Of a stretch of DNA of 58,309 nucleotides, positions 7,514 to 16,600 are shown in pieces. Below the pieces are notes generated by a model. The model made no database searches, was not told the DNA's origin, and worked only from the letters and a program-made list of their open reading frames with translations. The position numbers and the translations under genes are program-made. Within the stretch, counting starts at the first letter, position 1. Each line of letters opens with the position of its first letter. This DNA comes from Proteiniclasticum ruminis. GTDB taxonomy: Bacteria; Bacillota; Clostridia; Clostridiales; Clostridiaceae. The stretch covers positions 1 through 58,309 of the forward strand of contig NZ_FOVK01000012.1 of assembly GCF_900115135.1 (NCBI RefSeq). Direction: 5' to 3'.

Positions 7514-9496
7514 ATGAAAAAAATACTATCCTTCGTCATGATTGCAATGCTCGCCATCGGTGCAGCAGGTTGTGCAAAGAAGACTGAAAAAGATCCTGAG
7601 GTTCCAGTTTCTCCCAATGAAGAAGAACAGGAACAGACTGCTTATGATGCGGAGCTCTCTGCTGATGTGATTGTCGTGGGTGCTGGTGCTGCTGGGCTTT
7701 CCGCTGCTATTAGAGCTGCTGAATATGGCGCTGAAAAAGTCATCATCGTGGATAAGATGCCCATGACTGGAGGCTCTCTTAATACTACCAGTGGAACAAT
7801 TTCAGGTGCTGAAACCATCATTCAGGAACTGGATGGACTCACCGAAGACTCCCTTGAGTCCTATAAAGAAGATATCATAGCCGAAGGGTCCAAGCTGAAC
7901 GGAAAGCCAAATGAAGAGCTCATTGATCTTTACGTCAGCGGTGCTCAGAAAATGGTGAACTGGATGTGGGAACAAGGTCTTTCCGATAATGAGTTCACCA
8001 CAGATAAAGAAGGACATAAATCCGTTTTTGCTCCTGAACATACGCTATACTCCTATCCAAGATCCTACAAAATGAAGCCCCATACTGATCAGTACAAATC
8101 TGCAGTCCACGAACTCCTGGATGAAATGGTAAAGAAAAACCCAAACATTGAACTGCTTCTCAACACCGAAGTGACCGCCCTTCTCCCCAACGAGAAAGGA
8201 CAGGTGCTTAGTGCACTTGCTTCCAGTGAAGGTAAGACACTAAAGCTTACAGGAACTAAGGGAATCATCATGGCAACGGGTGGGTATTCAGGGAATCCAA
8301 AGCTGATGGCGGAATTTAATGAATACGGCTCCGTAATCATCACTGGCGGACTTCCCAGCGCAGATGGTCAGGGATTACGCCTGATGCAGACCGTTGGCGG
8401 TGCCTTGGATGTGGATTCCATGGGATGGATTCCTACTTATCCGATGGGACTTGAAAGCCTTCAAATTCCTGGAACTGGGCGAATCGCCACCACCAAAACA
8501 CAATTTGCCGGCGGTATCCTTGTGAATACTAAAGGTAAGAGATTCGTAAATGAAACAGACCAAGACAATGTCGCAAGAGAAGTGGCTCTGGAAAAACAGC
8601 CTGGAGGTGTGCAATATGAAATCTATACTGACAAAATCGCGGCAGATATCATCGCTGCAGGCCAAGGCGGTATGCTGCAATATTTATTCATGACAGACGC
8701 ATTCAAACCTTATGTAGCCAGTGCATCCAGCTTGGAAGAACTTGCCGAAAAACTGGATCTTCCAAAGGATGAGTTCCTCCAGACTGTATCAAAGTACAAT
8801 GAGTCTGTAGAAGAGAAATCTACAGATGAATTCGGCCGTGATTTTTCTGAGCCCAAAGCTCCCTTCAATGTGGCCATTAACAAAATAGAAGGAGAGACCT
8901 TCTATGCTGTCCGAATCAGACCTCTGGCCATCATTACTCTAGGCGGAATCAAGACCAACAACAAAATGCAAGTTCTGGATGAAAATGGCACGGAAATCCC
9001 CGGTTTATATGCAGCAGGAGAAACTGTGGGTGGAATCTGGGGAAGATACATTTCTTCCGGTACCGGTGTCATGGGACCTGTAGTGTATGGCGATATCGCC
9101 GCAGAACAGATCATGTCCACCACTCTTTCGGAAGGGTATACCATAAAGGAAGCAAGCAATATTCTTTCCGAGGATATATTCAAGAAAGAAACTGCTGAAA
9201 TAACCCCTTCCGATTTCACCATGGCAGGTGCTAAAGATGGTACCTATGAGGCAGAAGTCGATGGACAGGAAGGAAAAATGACGGTGCAGATTACCATCAA
9301 CACAGAAAAAATAACGGCTGTTGAAGTACTCAGCCACCATGAGACTGCAACTATTGCAGCTCCAGCTCTGGACACTCTGCCAGATCTGATTGTCAAGGAA
9401 AACTCCATTGACTTGGATACGGTCTCTGGTGCTACTCTAACTTCAAAACGCCTCTTAGAAGCTGTTAAAATCGCAGTGGATAATGCCAAGAAGTAG
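7514..9496 (+). CDS. Lipoprotein FAD-dependent fumarate reductase-like protein with FMN-binding domain
   Basis: A 660-residue secreted flavoprotein reductase. I start at the ATG at 7514, six bases after GGAGG; the open frame reaches further upstream without a ribosome binding site. Residues 1-20 form a lipoprotein signal ending IGAAGC, with Cys20 as the acylated residue. The FAD domain starts at VIVVGAGAAGLSAAIRAAEY (about 53-72). The fumarate/urocanate reductase-like capping and active-site region follows, with RIRPLAIITLGGIKTN at about 470. The last 90 residues are an FMN_bind domain containing DTVSGATLTSKR, the motif whose Thr is flavinylated by ApbE. Known relatives reduce fumarate, urocanate or other acids outside the membrane. 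The acceptor is unknown, and no ApbE is in this window. The FMN domain is C-terminal here. Confidence 0.88.
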   Translation: MKKILSFVMIAMLAIGAAGCAKKTEKDPEVPVSPNEEEQEQTAYDAELSADVIVVGAGAAGLSAAIRAAEYGAEKVIIVDKMPMTGGSLNTTSGTISGAETIIQELDGLTEDSLESYKEDIIAEGSKLNGKPNEELIDLYVSGAQKMVNWMWEQGLSDNEFTTDKEGHKSVFAPEHTLYSYPRSYKMKPHTDQYKSAVHELLDEMVKKNPNIELLLNTEVTALLPNEKGQVLSALASSEGKTLKLTGTKGIIMATGGYSGNPKLMAEFNEYGSVIITGGLPSADGQGLRLMQTVGGALDVDSMGWIPTYPMGLESLQIPGTGRIATTKTQFAGGILVNTKGKRFVNETDQDNVAREVALEKQPGGVQYEIYTDKIAADIIAAGQGGMLQYLFMTDAFKPYVASASSLEELAEKLDLPKDEFLQTVSKYNESVEEKSTDEFGRDFSEPKAPFNVAINKIEGETFYAVRIRPLAIITLGGIKTNNKMQVLDENGTEIPGLYAAGETVGGIWGRYISSGTGVMGPVVYGDIAAEQIMSTTLSEGYTIKEASNILSEDIFKKETAEITPSDFTMAGAKDGTYEAEVDGQEGKMTVQITINTEKITAVEVLSHHETATIAAPALDTLPDLIVKENSIDLDTVSGATLTSKRLLEAVKIAVDNAKK

Positions 9497-9561
9497 GATC
9501 TCTATTTATGGATTCCTTCTAAAAAGTGATTGACTACACCCTGTCACTTCATATACTAAAG

Positions 9562-9604
9562 TACGCCCCATTACTTCGACTTACTGAAGTAATGGGGCGT
9601 ATTA
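9562..9604. terminator. Long hairpin after the flavoprotein gene, likely shared terminator
   Basis: A perfect 16-bp stem (9562-9577 with 9586-9601) has an eight-base loop. Tails are only moderately T-rich on both strands. It lies between convergent genes, so it could serve both. Confidence 0.65.
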
Positions 9605-9647
9605 TCTTAATGTGTTAAGTTATTTTTTACTATTTTCCCATTAGAAA

Positions 9648-10682
9648 TCAATCTAGATACATATGCATCGGATAAGTCAGATACTCCACAGAATCCAGTT
9701 TCTCCATGGTGACGAACCCTGGTTTTGCCATAAGCAGGGACGGTATCCGATTGACGATGGTGGCGCAGGTGTGCTCCACTGTGGCTGGTTTTTTCACAAA
9801 AAAAGTGGTATCAGGCTCACCTGTAATCTTCCAGTCACACATATCCCCATCTTCCGGTCCATATACTTTACCAATGCACTGGGTCTCTATGACAGGTCCC
9901 TGGAATGTTTCTGTAGTAACCACGGCGCTCATACCGATGCAATGTCCTTTAGGAATGATCTTCCCCAAGGTTTCAGAGTAAAGGTCCTCATCGTAAAAAT
10001 AGGGGACGCACTTCTGGATCTGGGACTTGATGGTCCAGCCCATTTTGGAGCAGAGCGCTTCATTGGAATTCCAAACATAAGATGGTTCAAGGGTCTCCGG
10101 ATGAGCAATCTGTGCTTCAAATTCTTCTGGCGTATATCCAGCACCATGTGCCTCAGCTAATGCAAGTCCATAATCTTCTACATTATAGCTTACAGCGCCC
10201 TCAATCTTCTTAATCGAATGAACTCCGCCAGCCACAAGACCTACCATATTGATCCAGAAAATATCCTGCATGCCGGAACCCGTGATGGTGCAGTGGTTAT
10301 CCTTAGCCAGCTTATCCAGCTTGTTTGTAAACTCAGAAGCGGTATTCCAAGGGTATATGGCTTCCTCACAGGTGGTGATGACATTTATGCCTCTTTTCAG
10401 ACACGCTTCGAAGTGAGGATACACATCCCCCATGAAACTGAACAAAGTAAGAACTGCCACATCAGCATCACAGGAATCAAGAACTTTTTCTGCATCACTC
10501 TGAATCGTTACGCCAAGTTTCACGCCAAGACCTGCATAGTCTCCCACATCCATGCCCACAATCTCTGGATTCACATCAATGGCTCCCACAATTTCCGCGC
10601 CTTTCTCATAGAGATAACGTAATGTGTACTTCGCCATCTTCCCACAGCCATACTGTACCACTCTAATTTTTTCCCTGACCAT
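9648..10682 (-). CDS. NAD(P)H-dependent amine dehydrogenase, Ord/DapB-like
   Basis: A 344-residue dehydrogenase with an N-terminal Rossmann fold, [20 protein letters not shown] (residues 8-27), and the order of motifs seen in 2,4-diaminopentanoate dehydrogenase (Ord) of amino-acid-fermenting clostridia. These include [14 protein letters not shown] at about 110 and a GSGMQDIFW block near 148. The family (DapB N-terminal plus DAP_DH C-terminal) deaminates diamino acids, but many members are uncharacterised, so I keep the substrate open. Other ornithine-pathway genes (ora, ortA/B) are absent here. A MerR-type promoter with a 19-base spacer lies directly upstream, and the merR gene is the next gene on the same strand, so expression is probably switched on by that regulator. 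Confidence 0.75.
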   Translation of the reverse strand: MVREKIRVVQYGCGKMAKYTLRYLYEKGAEIVGAIDVNPEIVGMDVGDYAGLGVKLGVTIQSDAEKVLDSCDADVAVLTLFSFMGDVYPHFEACLKRGINVITTCEEAIYPWNTASEFTNKLDKLAKDNHCTITGSGMQDIFWINMVGLVAGGVHSIKKIEGAVSYNVEDYGLALAEAHGAGYTPEEFEAQIAHPETLEPSYVWNSNEALCSKMGWTIKSQIQKCVPYFYDEDLYSETLGKIIPKGHCIGMSAVVTTETFQGPVIETQCIGKVYGPEDGDMCDWKITGEPDTTFFVKKPATVEHTCATIVNRIPSLLMAKPGFVTMEKLDSVEYLTYPMHMYLD

Positions 10683-10727
10683 AAAGACACCTCTTTCAAA
10701 TTCATTAGAAATTTCTTTCTTGTCTTT

Positions 10728-10758
10728 ATCGTAGAGGTTATACCAAGTATAAGGTCAA
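10728..10758 (-). promoter_or_regulatory. MerR-activated promoter of the amine dehydrogenase
   Basis: On the minus strand TTGACC (10753-10758) and TACGAT (10728-10733) are separated by 19 bases, the overlong spacer typical of MerR-activated promoters. The dyad ACCTTATACTTGGTATAACC fills the spacer. A near-identical dyad lies at the merR start (11638-11654). Confidence 0.8.
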
Positions 10759-10775
10759 GAAGAATTGTGAAAAAA

Positions 10776-11609
10776 TTATCTTATTTTTATAGGAATTTGA
10801 AGCTTTAGGTACATAGACCTCTCTTCCCTTTCAATCATTGGTACTTCAGCAATGACCTCACATAGGTAATCCCCTGTGATGGTATAGCTCTTAGCTTTAA
10901 TTTCCTCTAAAAGCCTTGTGATATACCCCTTCTCTTTGTTAAAATCATCGCAATAAATACATAGATAATTAGATGGAGCTATGGTGGTGGTGCTGGCGCT
11001 TTCGCTGAACTCCTCGTCTACAAATACAAAAACTTCTGTGGAAAGCAGTCTGCTACTTAACAAGTTATCCTTACGTAAAATGGATCCCGCATTACAGAAA
11101 TAAATCTGGGGTAGATTCTCAGATATCAAACTGTCTTTTAGTTCTCTAAGCATCTTCTCGTAAACACTAAGATCATACTCATAAAAGTTGATGCCCGTGT
11201 CAATGGCATAGATTTTTCTTTTGGGCAAATACTCCAACACAATGGTTCCATCAGGCGGTGCATTCTCGTAGCGGTCAAAACTCTCTAAAGTGCGTTCGAT
11301 GGCTCGCTTCTGACAAGAAAGCTCTTTCATCTGAAAATCAATCTGAGCCTGTCTTTTCTGAAGGATGTTTGCCAAATGTGCGATATCATAATCCTCCAAC
11401 TGTTCTTTGATGTCTTTCAGTGTCATCCCTAAGGATTTCATGTACTGGATCATATCTAGCCTGGCACTCTGGCGGATATCATAAAGACGATATCCACTGT
11501 CTTCTTCTCTTTGGCAGGGTTTTAGAAGTCCCATCCGGTCATAAAGACGAAGGGTCTGCTCCGATATATGATTCAGTTTTGCCATCTGTCCTATGGTGAA
11601 CTTATTCAT
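10776..11609 (-). CDS. MerR family regulator with C-terminal effector-binding domain
   Basis: A 277-residue regulator. The N-terminal winged helix is FTIGQMAKLNHISEQTLRLY (about 4-23), followed by DRMGLLKP and YRLYDIRQSARLDMIQYMKS, the standard MerR DNA-binding layout. A dimerisation coiled coil spans about 80-115. The C-terminal 150 residues resemble the GyrI/BmrR-like small-molecule binding fold (YLPKRKIYAIDTG at about 128). It lies immediately upstream of the amine dehydrogenase on the same strand. A matching dyad sits in the dehydrogenase promoter spacer and another at its own transcription start, so I infer activation of the dehydrogenase and self-repression. The inducer is unknown. Confidence 0.9.
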   Translation of the reverse strand: MNKFTIGQMAKLNHISEQTLRLYDRMGLLKPCQREEDSGYRLYDIRQSARLDMIQYMKSLGMTLKDIKEQLEDYDIAHLANILQKRQAQIDFQMKELSCQKRAIERTLESFDRYENAPPDGTIVLEYLPKRKIYAIDTGINFYEYDLSVYEKMLRELKDSLISENLPQIYFCNAGSILRKDNLLSSRLLSTEVFVFVDEEFSESASTTTIAPSNYLCIYCDDFNKEKGYITRLLEEIKAKSYTITGDYLCEVIAEVPMIEREERSMYLKLQIPIKIR

Positions 11610-11637
11610 CTTGCTGCTCTCCTTCCCAAACCATACA

Positions 11638-11691
11638 TTATACCAACTATAAGGTTATCTTTATGATACCCTCATCACTCTATTTTGTCAA
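11638..11691 (-). promoter_or_regulatory. merR promoter with overlapping downstream operator
   Basis: TTGACA (11686-11691) and TATCAT (11663-11668) are 17 bases apart on the minus strand. The dyad CCTTATAGTTGGTATAA (11638-11654) lies about 8-24 bases after the -10, around and beyond the start point. That position suits autorepression by MerR. Confidence 0.75.
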
Positions 11692-11758
11692 AATAATAAC
11701 AATCTCTGCTAAGTAAACTTTGTTTCTTCGAGAGCGTGCCTTAGATGCGCTGCTGCGT

Positions 11759-11797
11759 TAAAAAAAGAGACAGGCTTCCAAAGAAACCCATCTCTAT
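11759..11797 (-). terminator. Terminator of the NADH oxidase gene
   Basis: On the minus strand AGAGATGGGTTTC pairs imperfectly with GGAAGCCTGTCTCT and is followed by seven Ts. It lies about 40 bases after the nox stop. Confidence 0.7.
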
Positions 11798-11837
11798 TAT
11801 CCTAGTGAACGTTACCTGCAGTATGCTGGTAGCTTTC

Positions 11838-13172
11838 TTATTTAGCCCCAAGTGCAGCCATGGTGATGTAATTGTAAGGCTTATTGAAATGAGGGAGGAA
11901 GAAAATATCCGTCAGAGCCAGCTTGTCAATGGTGACTCTTTCCTGAATGGCCAAGGAGAATAGGTGGATCCCCATGGAAATATCATAGGTGGAGGCCATC
12001 TGAGCCCCAAGAATCACTCGGGTCTTCTTATCATAAACAATTCTAATCTTCACTTTAGGATTGTTTTCTTCAATGAACTCCGGTTTCTGCAGATCATCAT
12101 AATCTGTGGCAGCTGCTTCAAATCCGCAGACATTGGCTTTTGCCAGCGTCATACCAGTAGACAGCATCTTCAGATCATAGATGCAGATTCCATTGGATCC
12201 CTGTACTCCAGCAGATTCCAGTGTTCCCCCACCAGCATTATGAGCAGCCACTATGGCAGTTCGAACCGCATTGGAAGCCAGTGCAATGTAGTTGGTATCC
12301 TGAATGCTGTTGTCAAAGACAGTAGCGCAGTCACCAATGGCATAGACATCCTTCATGCTGGTCTCCTGATGCTTATCCACCACAAACGCACCATTTCTGA
12401 ACAGCTCCAGCTTTCCGTTTCCAAGAGCGGTATTGGGTCTGAATCCAATGGACAGCACGACCATATCAGCTTTATGGACTCCCTTGTCTGTAACCACTTC
12501 TCGTACCTTCTGATCTCCTCGAATCTCCAGCACTCTTTCACCAAAAGCCAGATGAATGCCATGATTCTTCAGGTTCTCTCTCATGAGATTGGTGAAAGGT
12601 TCATCATAATACACAGGCAGGCAGGTGTCTGCAATATCGATGAGAGTGACCTTCTTTCCTTTTCTTTCAAAGGCTTCGGCCAGCTCCACGCCAATATAAC
12701 CTGCACCCACCACGACCACATTCTCAATCTCTTCTGTCTTCAGCTTCCTGATTACCTCATCCGCGTGCTGATACAGCTTCACTTTCTGCACATTCTCCAG
12801 ATCTATGCCAGGAATATTGGGGATGATTGGCGTAGATCCAGTGGCAAGTATTACCTTATCATAGGATTCTTCCACCTTGGTGCCATCCTTGAGCGTTGCG
12901 TAAACAACTTTACGATCAAAATCAATATTTTCTACAGGAGCTTCCATATGGACCACCGCTCCTTGAGCTTCCAATTTTTCCTTGTCGGAATAAAAGAGCC
13001 CTTCTGCTCCGGCAATCTGCTCACCAATCCATAAGGCCATGCCACAGCCTAAGAAACTGATGTTTGAGTTCGCATCAAAAATTGTGACTTTGGCGTCCTT
13101 ATAATTTGCCATCAGCGTATTGGCTGCTGCAGTTCCTGCATGATTCGCACCCACAATGACAATTTTGTTCAT
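11838..13172 (-). CDS. nox: NADH oxidase (probably water-forming), pyridine nucleotide-disulfide family
   Basis: A 444-residue flavoenzyme. The start is the ATG at 13172, nine bases after AGGAGA; an upstream in-frame GTG overlaps that site. The FAD Rossmann fold is [18 protein letters not shown] (3-20). A single redox Cys43 occurs in [12 protein letters not shown], as in Nox and CoA-disulfide reductase rather than a CxxxxC disulfide pair. The NAD fold is [17 protein letters not shown] (about 150). A second FAD motif is YAIGDCA (about 278), followed by the dimerisation domain. It would remove oxygen with NADH, useful to an anaerobe. CoA-disulfide reductase or NADH peroxidase are the alternatives. 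It is monocistronic, with its own promoter and terminator. Confidence 0.85.
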   Translation of the reverse strand: MNKIVIVGANHAGTAAANTLMANYKDAKVTIFDANSNISFLGCGMALWIGEQIAGAEGLFYSDKEKLEAQGAVVHMEAPVENIDFDRKVVYATLKDGTKVEESYDKVILATGSTPIIPNIPGIDLENVQKVKLYQHADEVIRKLKTEEIENVVVVGAGYIGVELAEAFERKGKKVTLIDIADTCLPVYYDEPFTNLMRENLKNHGIHLAFGERVLEIRGDQKVREVVTDKGVHKADMVVLSIGFRPNTALGNGKLELFRNGAFVVDKHQETSMKDVYAIGDCATVFDNSIQDTNYIALASNAVRTAIVAAHNAGGGTLESAGVQGSNGICIYDLKMLSTGMTLAKANVCGFEAAATDYDDLQKPEFIEENNPKVKIRIVYDKKTRVILGAQMASTYDISMGIHLFSLAIQERVTIDKLALTDIFFLPHFNKPYNYITMAALGAK

Positions 13173-13278
13173 GATAAAATCTCCTCTCACTTGGTGAAAT
13201 ATTTATTAATAATTATAATTATGGTTATAGTCTAAACTTAAATTCAAACTAACTTAATAACCATTACAATCCAACCTC

Positions 13279-13306
13279 ATTATAGCACTGGTTAAAAAAA
13301 TAGCAA
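13279..13306 (-). promoter_or_regulatory. Promoter of nox
   Basis: TTGCTA (13301-13306) and TATAAT (13279-13284) are 16 bases apart on the minus strand, about 105 bases before the nox ATG. The rest of 13173-13533 is AT-rich and holds no gene or clear structure; I see no good terminator for the opp operon there. Confidence 0.55.
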
Positions 13307-13533
13307 TGAACAAACTGTGAATTGTCCTCCTCTTCCAGCACACCAACCCCTAGATTCATTTTCTCTATTTCATTGCACATCAATCTTTTTCACGATTATA
13401 CGAGGTCAATTTTTCCGTATTCACTTATTCTGTAAGCATAGAAAAATGACCCAAACCGCTCTGATTTTCCAGCTGTTTGCGTCATTTTACCGTAAACTTG
13501 TTTATGTTTTTGTCAATCTTTTGTACTAACTCC

Positions 13534-14466
13534 CTATCCTACTGCTGTCCATCTCTGCAGTTCCTCTTCCGTTGCCAGAACCTGATGGGTTCCTCCCACA
13601 TTCTGCAGAACTCCCTTGGCGTAGTCAATGCCACTGGAAGCATAGTCATAGGTCATGGATTTTCTCTCCCGTTCCGTCACAGGATTTGGATGAGGAATGG
13701 CTGAGAGCAGAGATTTTGTATAAGGATGAATGGGATTTTCAAAGATTTCCTCCGTGGTTCCTGTTTCCACCAGATGTCCAAAATGAAGGACTCCGATCCG
13801 ATCAGAGATGTACCGCACCATGGAGAGATCATGAGCAATGAAAAGATAAGCAATGTTGGTCTTTTCCTGAATCTCCTTCATAAGATTGACCACCTGAGCC
13901 TGGATGGACACATCCAAGGCACTGATGGCCTCATCGGCAATGATGAGATCCGGATTCATCACTAAGGCTCTTGCAATACCGATACGCTGACGCTGTCCTC
14001 CAGAAAACTGATGAGGATACCGGCTGGCATGCTCATGAGAAAGGCCTACCAGGTCCAGAATATCATATACCTTCTTCTTTCTTTCCTCTGGATCCATCTT
14101 CGGATGATGGATATCCAGGCCAAGAGCAATGAGATCCAGTACTTTCTTTCTGGGATTTAAGGATGCCATGGGATCCTGGAAGATCATCTGCATCTTCATC
14201 CGAAGATTTTTCTCTGTCTTCTTGTCCATCTTTCCGGAAATGTCTTCTTCTTTAAACAGGATGCTTCCACCCGTAGGGTCATAGAGCCTAATGATGGATC
14301 GTCCAATGGTGGACTTGCCGCTGCCGGATTCTCCCACAAGGCCGTAGGTCTCTCCTGGATAAATCTCGAAAGAAACGCCATCCACAGCCTTGACACTGAA
14401 CTTTCTGGAGACTTTGAAGTGCTGCTTCAGATTTCTCACTTCTAGAAGTGGCTTTCTATTTTCCAT
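13534..14466 (-). CDS. oppF: Oligopeptide ABC transporter ATP-binding protein OppF
   Basis: A 310-residue ATPase, the second nucleotide-binding subunit of the peptide importer. Walker A is GESGSGKS at 45-52. The signature is FSGGQRQR at 154-161, and Walker B is LIIADEA at 174-180. The C-terminal oligopeptide-transporter extension is present (HPYTKSLLSAIPHPNP). It overlaps the end of oppD by 11 bases and is the last gene of oppABCDF. It pairs with OppD to power import by the OppB/OppC channel. The substrate range (Opp or Dpp type) cannot be told from the ATPase. Confidence in function is high. Confidence 0.95.
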   Translation of the reverse strand: MENRKPLLEVRNLKQHFKVSRKFSVKAVDGVSFEIYPGETYGLVGESGSGKSTIGRSIIRLYDPTGGSILFKEEDISGKMDKKTEKNLRMKMQMIFQDPMASLNPRKKVLDLIALGLDIHHPKMDPEERKKKVYDILDLVGLSHEHASRYPHQFSGGQRQRIGIARALVMNPDLIIADEAISALDVSIQAQVVNLMKEIQEKTNIAYLFIAHDLSMVRYISDRIGVLHFGHLVETGTTEEIFENPIHPYTKSLLSAIPHPNPVTERERKSMTYDYASSGIDYAKGVLQNVGGTHQVLATEEELQRWTAVG

Positions 14467-15544
14467 GCATCTTCATCTCCTTCCTCATCCCTTCGATTCT
14501 TTCTTTCAGCTGCTTTGGCATCTCCACCTTCGGTGCGTCCTCATGGAGAAGCCAGGTGCTGGCAAAATGGGTGTCTGATATTTTAAACATGGGGGGCTCT
14601 ATGCGGTAATCAATGTTCAGCGCATAAAGATTTCTTGGGGCAAAAGGATCTCCCACCACCTGATGGAGAAGATTCGGTGGGCTTCCAGGAATGGCATACA
14701 GCGCTCCTTCTGTCTTTTCCAGGCTTGGAATTGCCGATAGAAGTCCCCAGGTATACGGATGTCTTGGATCAAAGAAGATTTCTTCTGTGGTTCCTTTTTC
14801 AATGAACTTCCCCGCATACATGACAGCCACATAGTCCGCCACCTTTGCCACAACTCCCAGGTCATGGGTGATGTAGATGACAGAGATGTTCATCTTCTTC
14901 TGGATCTCTTTGATGAGTTCCAAGATCTTTGCTTGAATGGTCACATCCAGCGCCGTGGTGGGTTCATCGCAGATGAGCACTTCCGGATCGCAGGACAGGG
15001 CAATGGCGATGACCACCCTTTGACGCATGCCACCAGAGAGCTGATGGGGATAATTCTTCATTCTTTTCTCAGGCTCTGGTATGCCTACCAGGTCCAGAAG
15101 CTCTATGGCCCGTTTCCTGGCTTCAGCCTTGGACTTCTTATGATGGTAGATCATTCCTTCCATGACTTGCGCTCCAATGGACATGGTGGGATTTAAGGAA
15201 GTCATGGGGTCTTGGAAGACCATGGCAATGCGCTTCCCGTTGATTCTTTTTCTCATCTCATTTCGGGAGAGTTTCAGAAGATCCTCATGAACCACCTCTT
15301 CTCCTCGATGATAGGTGAAATGAATAGAGCCGCTGTTCACGGTCTCATTGCCCGATAATATGCCCATGATGGCTTTCACGGTAACGGACTTGCCGCTGCC
15401 GGACTCTCCTACAATGGCCACGGTATCCCCTTTATATAAAGTAAAATCCACACCGCGGATGGCCTTCACTTCTCCTGCAGAAGTCTTAAAGGAGATGGAT
15501 AGATCTTTCATCTCCAAAACAGTTTCCTTTTCCACAGTGTTCAC
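14456..15544 (-). CDS. oppD: Oligopeptide ABC transporter ATP-binding protein OppD
   Basis: A 362-residue ATPase. Walker A is GESGSGKS at 46-53, the signature LSGGMRQR at 169-176, and Walker B is VLICDEP at 189-195. The C-terminal part holds the peptide-transporter segment HPYTWGLLSAIPSLE and IPGSPPNLLHQ. In many OppD proteins this region carries cysteines for an iron-sulfur cluster; here the CxxxxxC pattern is not obvious. The start is a GTG at 15544 directly after the oppC TAG stop, with AAAGG four to five bases before it. This layout implies translational coupling with oppC. Confidence 0.95.
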   Translation of the reverse strand: MNTVEKETVLEMKDLSISFKTSAGEVKAIRGVDFTLYKGDTVAIVGESGSGKSVTVKAIMGILSGNETVNSGSIHFTYHRGEEVVHEDLLKLSRNEMRKRINGKRIAMVFQDPMTSLNPTMSIGAQVMEGMIYHHKKSKAEARKRAIELLDLVGIPEPEKRMKNYPHQLSGGMRQRVVIAIALSCDPEVLICDEPTTALDVTIQAKILELIKEIQKKMNISVIYITHDLGVVAKVADYVAVMYAGKFIEKGTTEEIFFDPRHPYTWGLLSAIPSLEKTEGALYAIPGSPPNLLHQVVGDPFAPRNLYALNIDYRIEPPMFKISDTHFASTWLLHEDAPKVEMPKQLKERIEGMRKEMKMHGK

Positions 15545-16600
15545 CTACCTTTCTTTCATTTTTGGATCAAATGCATCCCGGAGTCCATCGGCCAGAAGGT
15601 TGAAACTCAGCATGATCACGCCAAGGACAATCACCGGAAACACAATCATATAGGGATGTGTGGTGAAGGACTTGAAAGCATCGCTGATGAGAGAACCCAA
15701 AGAAGCATTTGGTGCCGGAACACCCAGGCCCACAAAAGCTAGAAATGCTTCTGTGAAAATGGCATTGGGCACTGAAAACATGGACATGATGATGAGCTGT
15801 CCGAAGATATTAGGGAGAATCTCTTTGAAGATGATGAAGAAGTCCTTGGCTCCAAGGGTCTTGGAAGCGAGGATGAATTCCTGCTCCTTCAGCTTCAGCA
15901 CCTGGGCTCTGGCCACCCGGCTCATGCCAATCCATCCCGTAAGGGCTAATGCTAGAGTAATGGTGAATAGCCCCGGTTTCATCACGATGATCAGCAGTGT
16001 CACGAGAACCAGCGTGGGGATACCATTCAGCACTTCTGAGAATCTTTGCATGGCCATGTCCACTTTCCCGCCAAAGTACCCGGAAATGAGCCCGTAGCTC
16101 ATACCAAAAAGCATGTCCACCAGCACGGCCACCAGAGCAATATAGAGAGAAATTCTCGTTCCTGTCCAGGTTCTTGTGAAGATGTCTCTGCCAAGGACGT
16201 CGGTGCCGAACCAGTAATAGGTGTTTTCAAGACCTGTTTCCTTTTCAGGATTCACATACTTGTTCACTTCCACAACACCTGTGGAGGTACTCATCTTTTC
16301 AGATCCGTCGAAAATACCGATGTTCAGGCTTTCAATGGCACGGATTCTTGGTGCCAGATTCTGATGCTGAATGATCTGGGAATCATAGGTATGTTCATTC
16401 ATGCCAGGTCCCACCACCGCCATGAGGATGATGAGGAAAATAAAGAAGAGACCAATCACTGCTCCTTTATTTTTTACAAATCGAGACAGAATATCCCTCC
16501 AGTAGGATTCCTTTGCATAGGCTTCATCCACGAAGTCACTCTGGTCTTCTCGCACCAGCTCGAAGTCGTCGGGTTTAAATAACGTATCCTGATTATTCAT
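15545..16600 (-). CDS. oppC: Oligopeptide ABC transporter permease OppC
   Basis: A 351-residue inner-membrane permease. I start at the ATG at 16600, six bases after AGGAGG; the longer frame upstream lies inside oppB. A cytoplasmic N-terminus of about 50 residues precedes the first membrane segment (GAVIGLFFIFLIILMAVVG). An unusually long extracytoplasmic insert of about 90 residues separates it from the second segment. The permease loop is EILPNIFGQLIIM, with the EAFLAFVGLGVPAPNASLG motif typical of OppC/DppC. The start overlaps the oppB stop by eight bases. Confidence 0.93.
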   Translation of the reverse strand: MNNQDTLFKPDDFELVREDQSDFVDEAYAKESYWRDILSRFVKNKGAVIGLFFIFLIILMAVVGPGMNEHTYDSQIIQHQNLAPRIRAIESLNIGIFDGSEKMSTSTGVVEVNKYVNPEKETGLENTYYWFGTDVLGRDIFTRTWTGTRISLYIALVAVLVDMLFGMSYGLISGYFGGKVDMAMQRFSEVLNGIPTLVLVTLLIIVMKPGLFTITLALALTGWIGMSRVARAQVLKLKEQEFILASKTLGAKDFFIIFKEILPNIFGQLIIMSMFSVPNAIFTEAFLAFVGLGVPAPNASLGSLISDAFKSFTTHPYMIVFPVIVLGVIMLSFNLLADGLRDAFDPKMKER

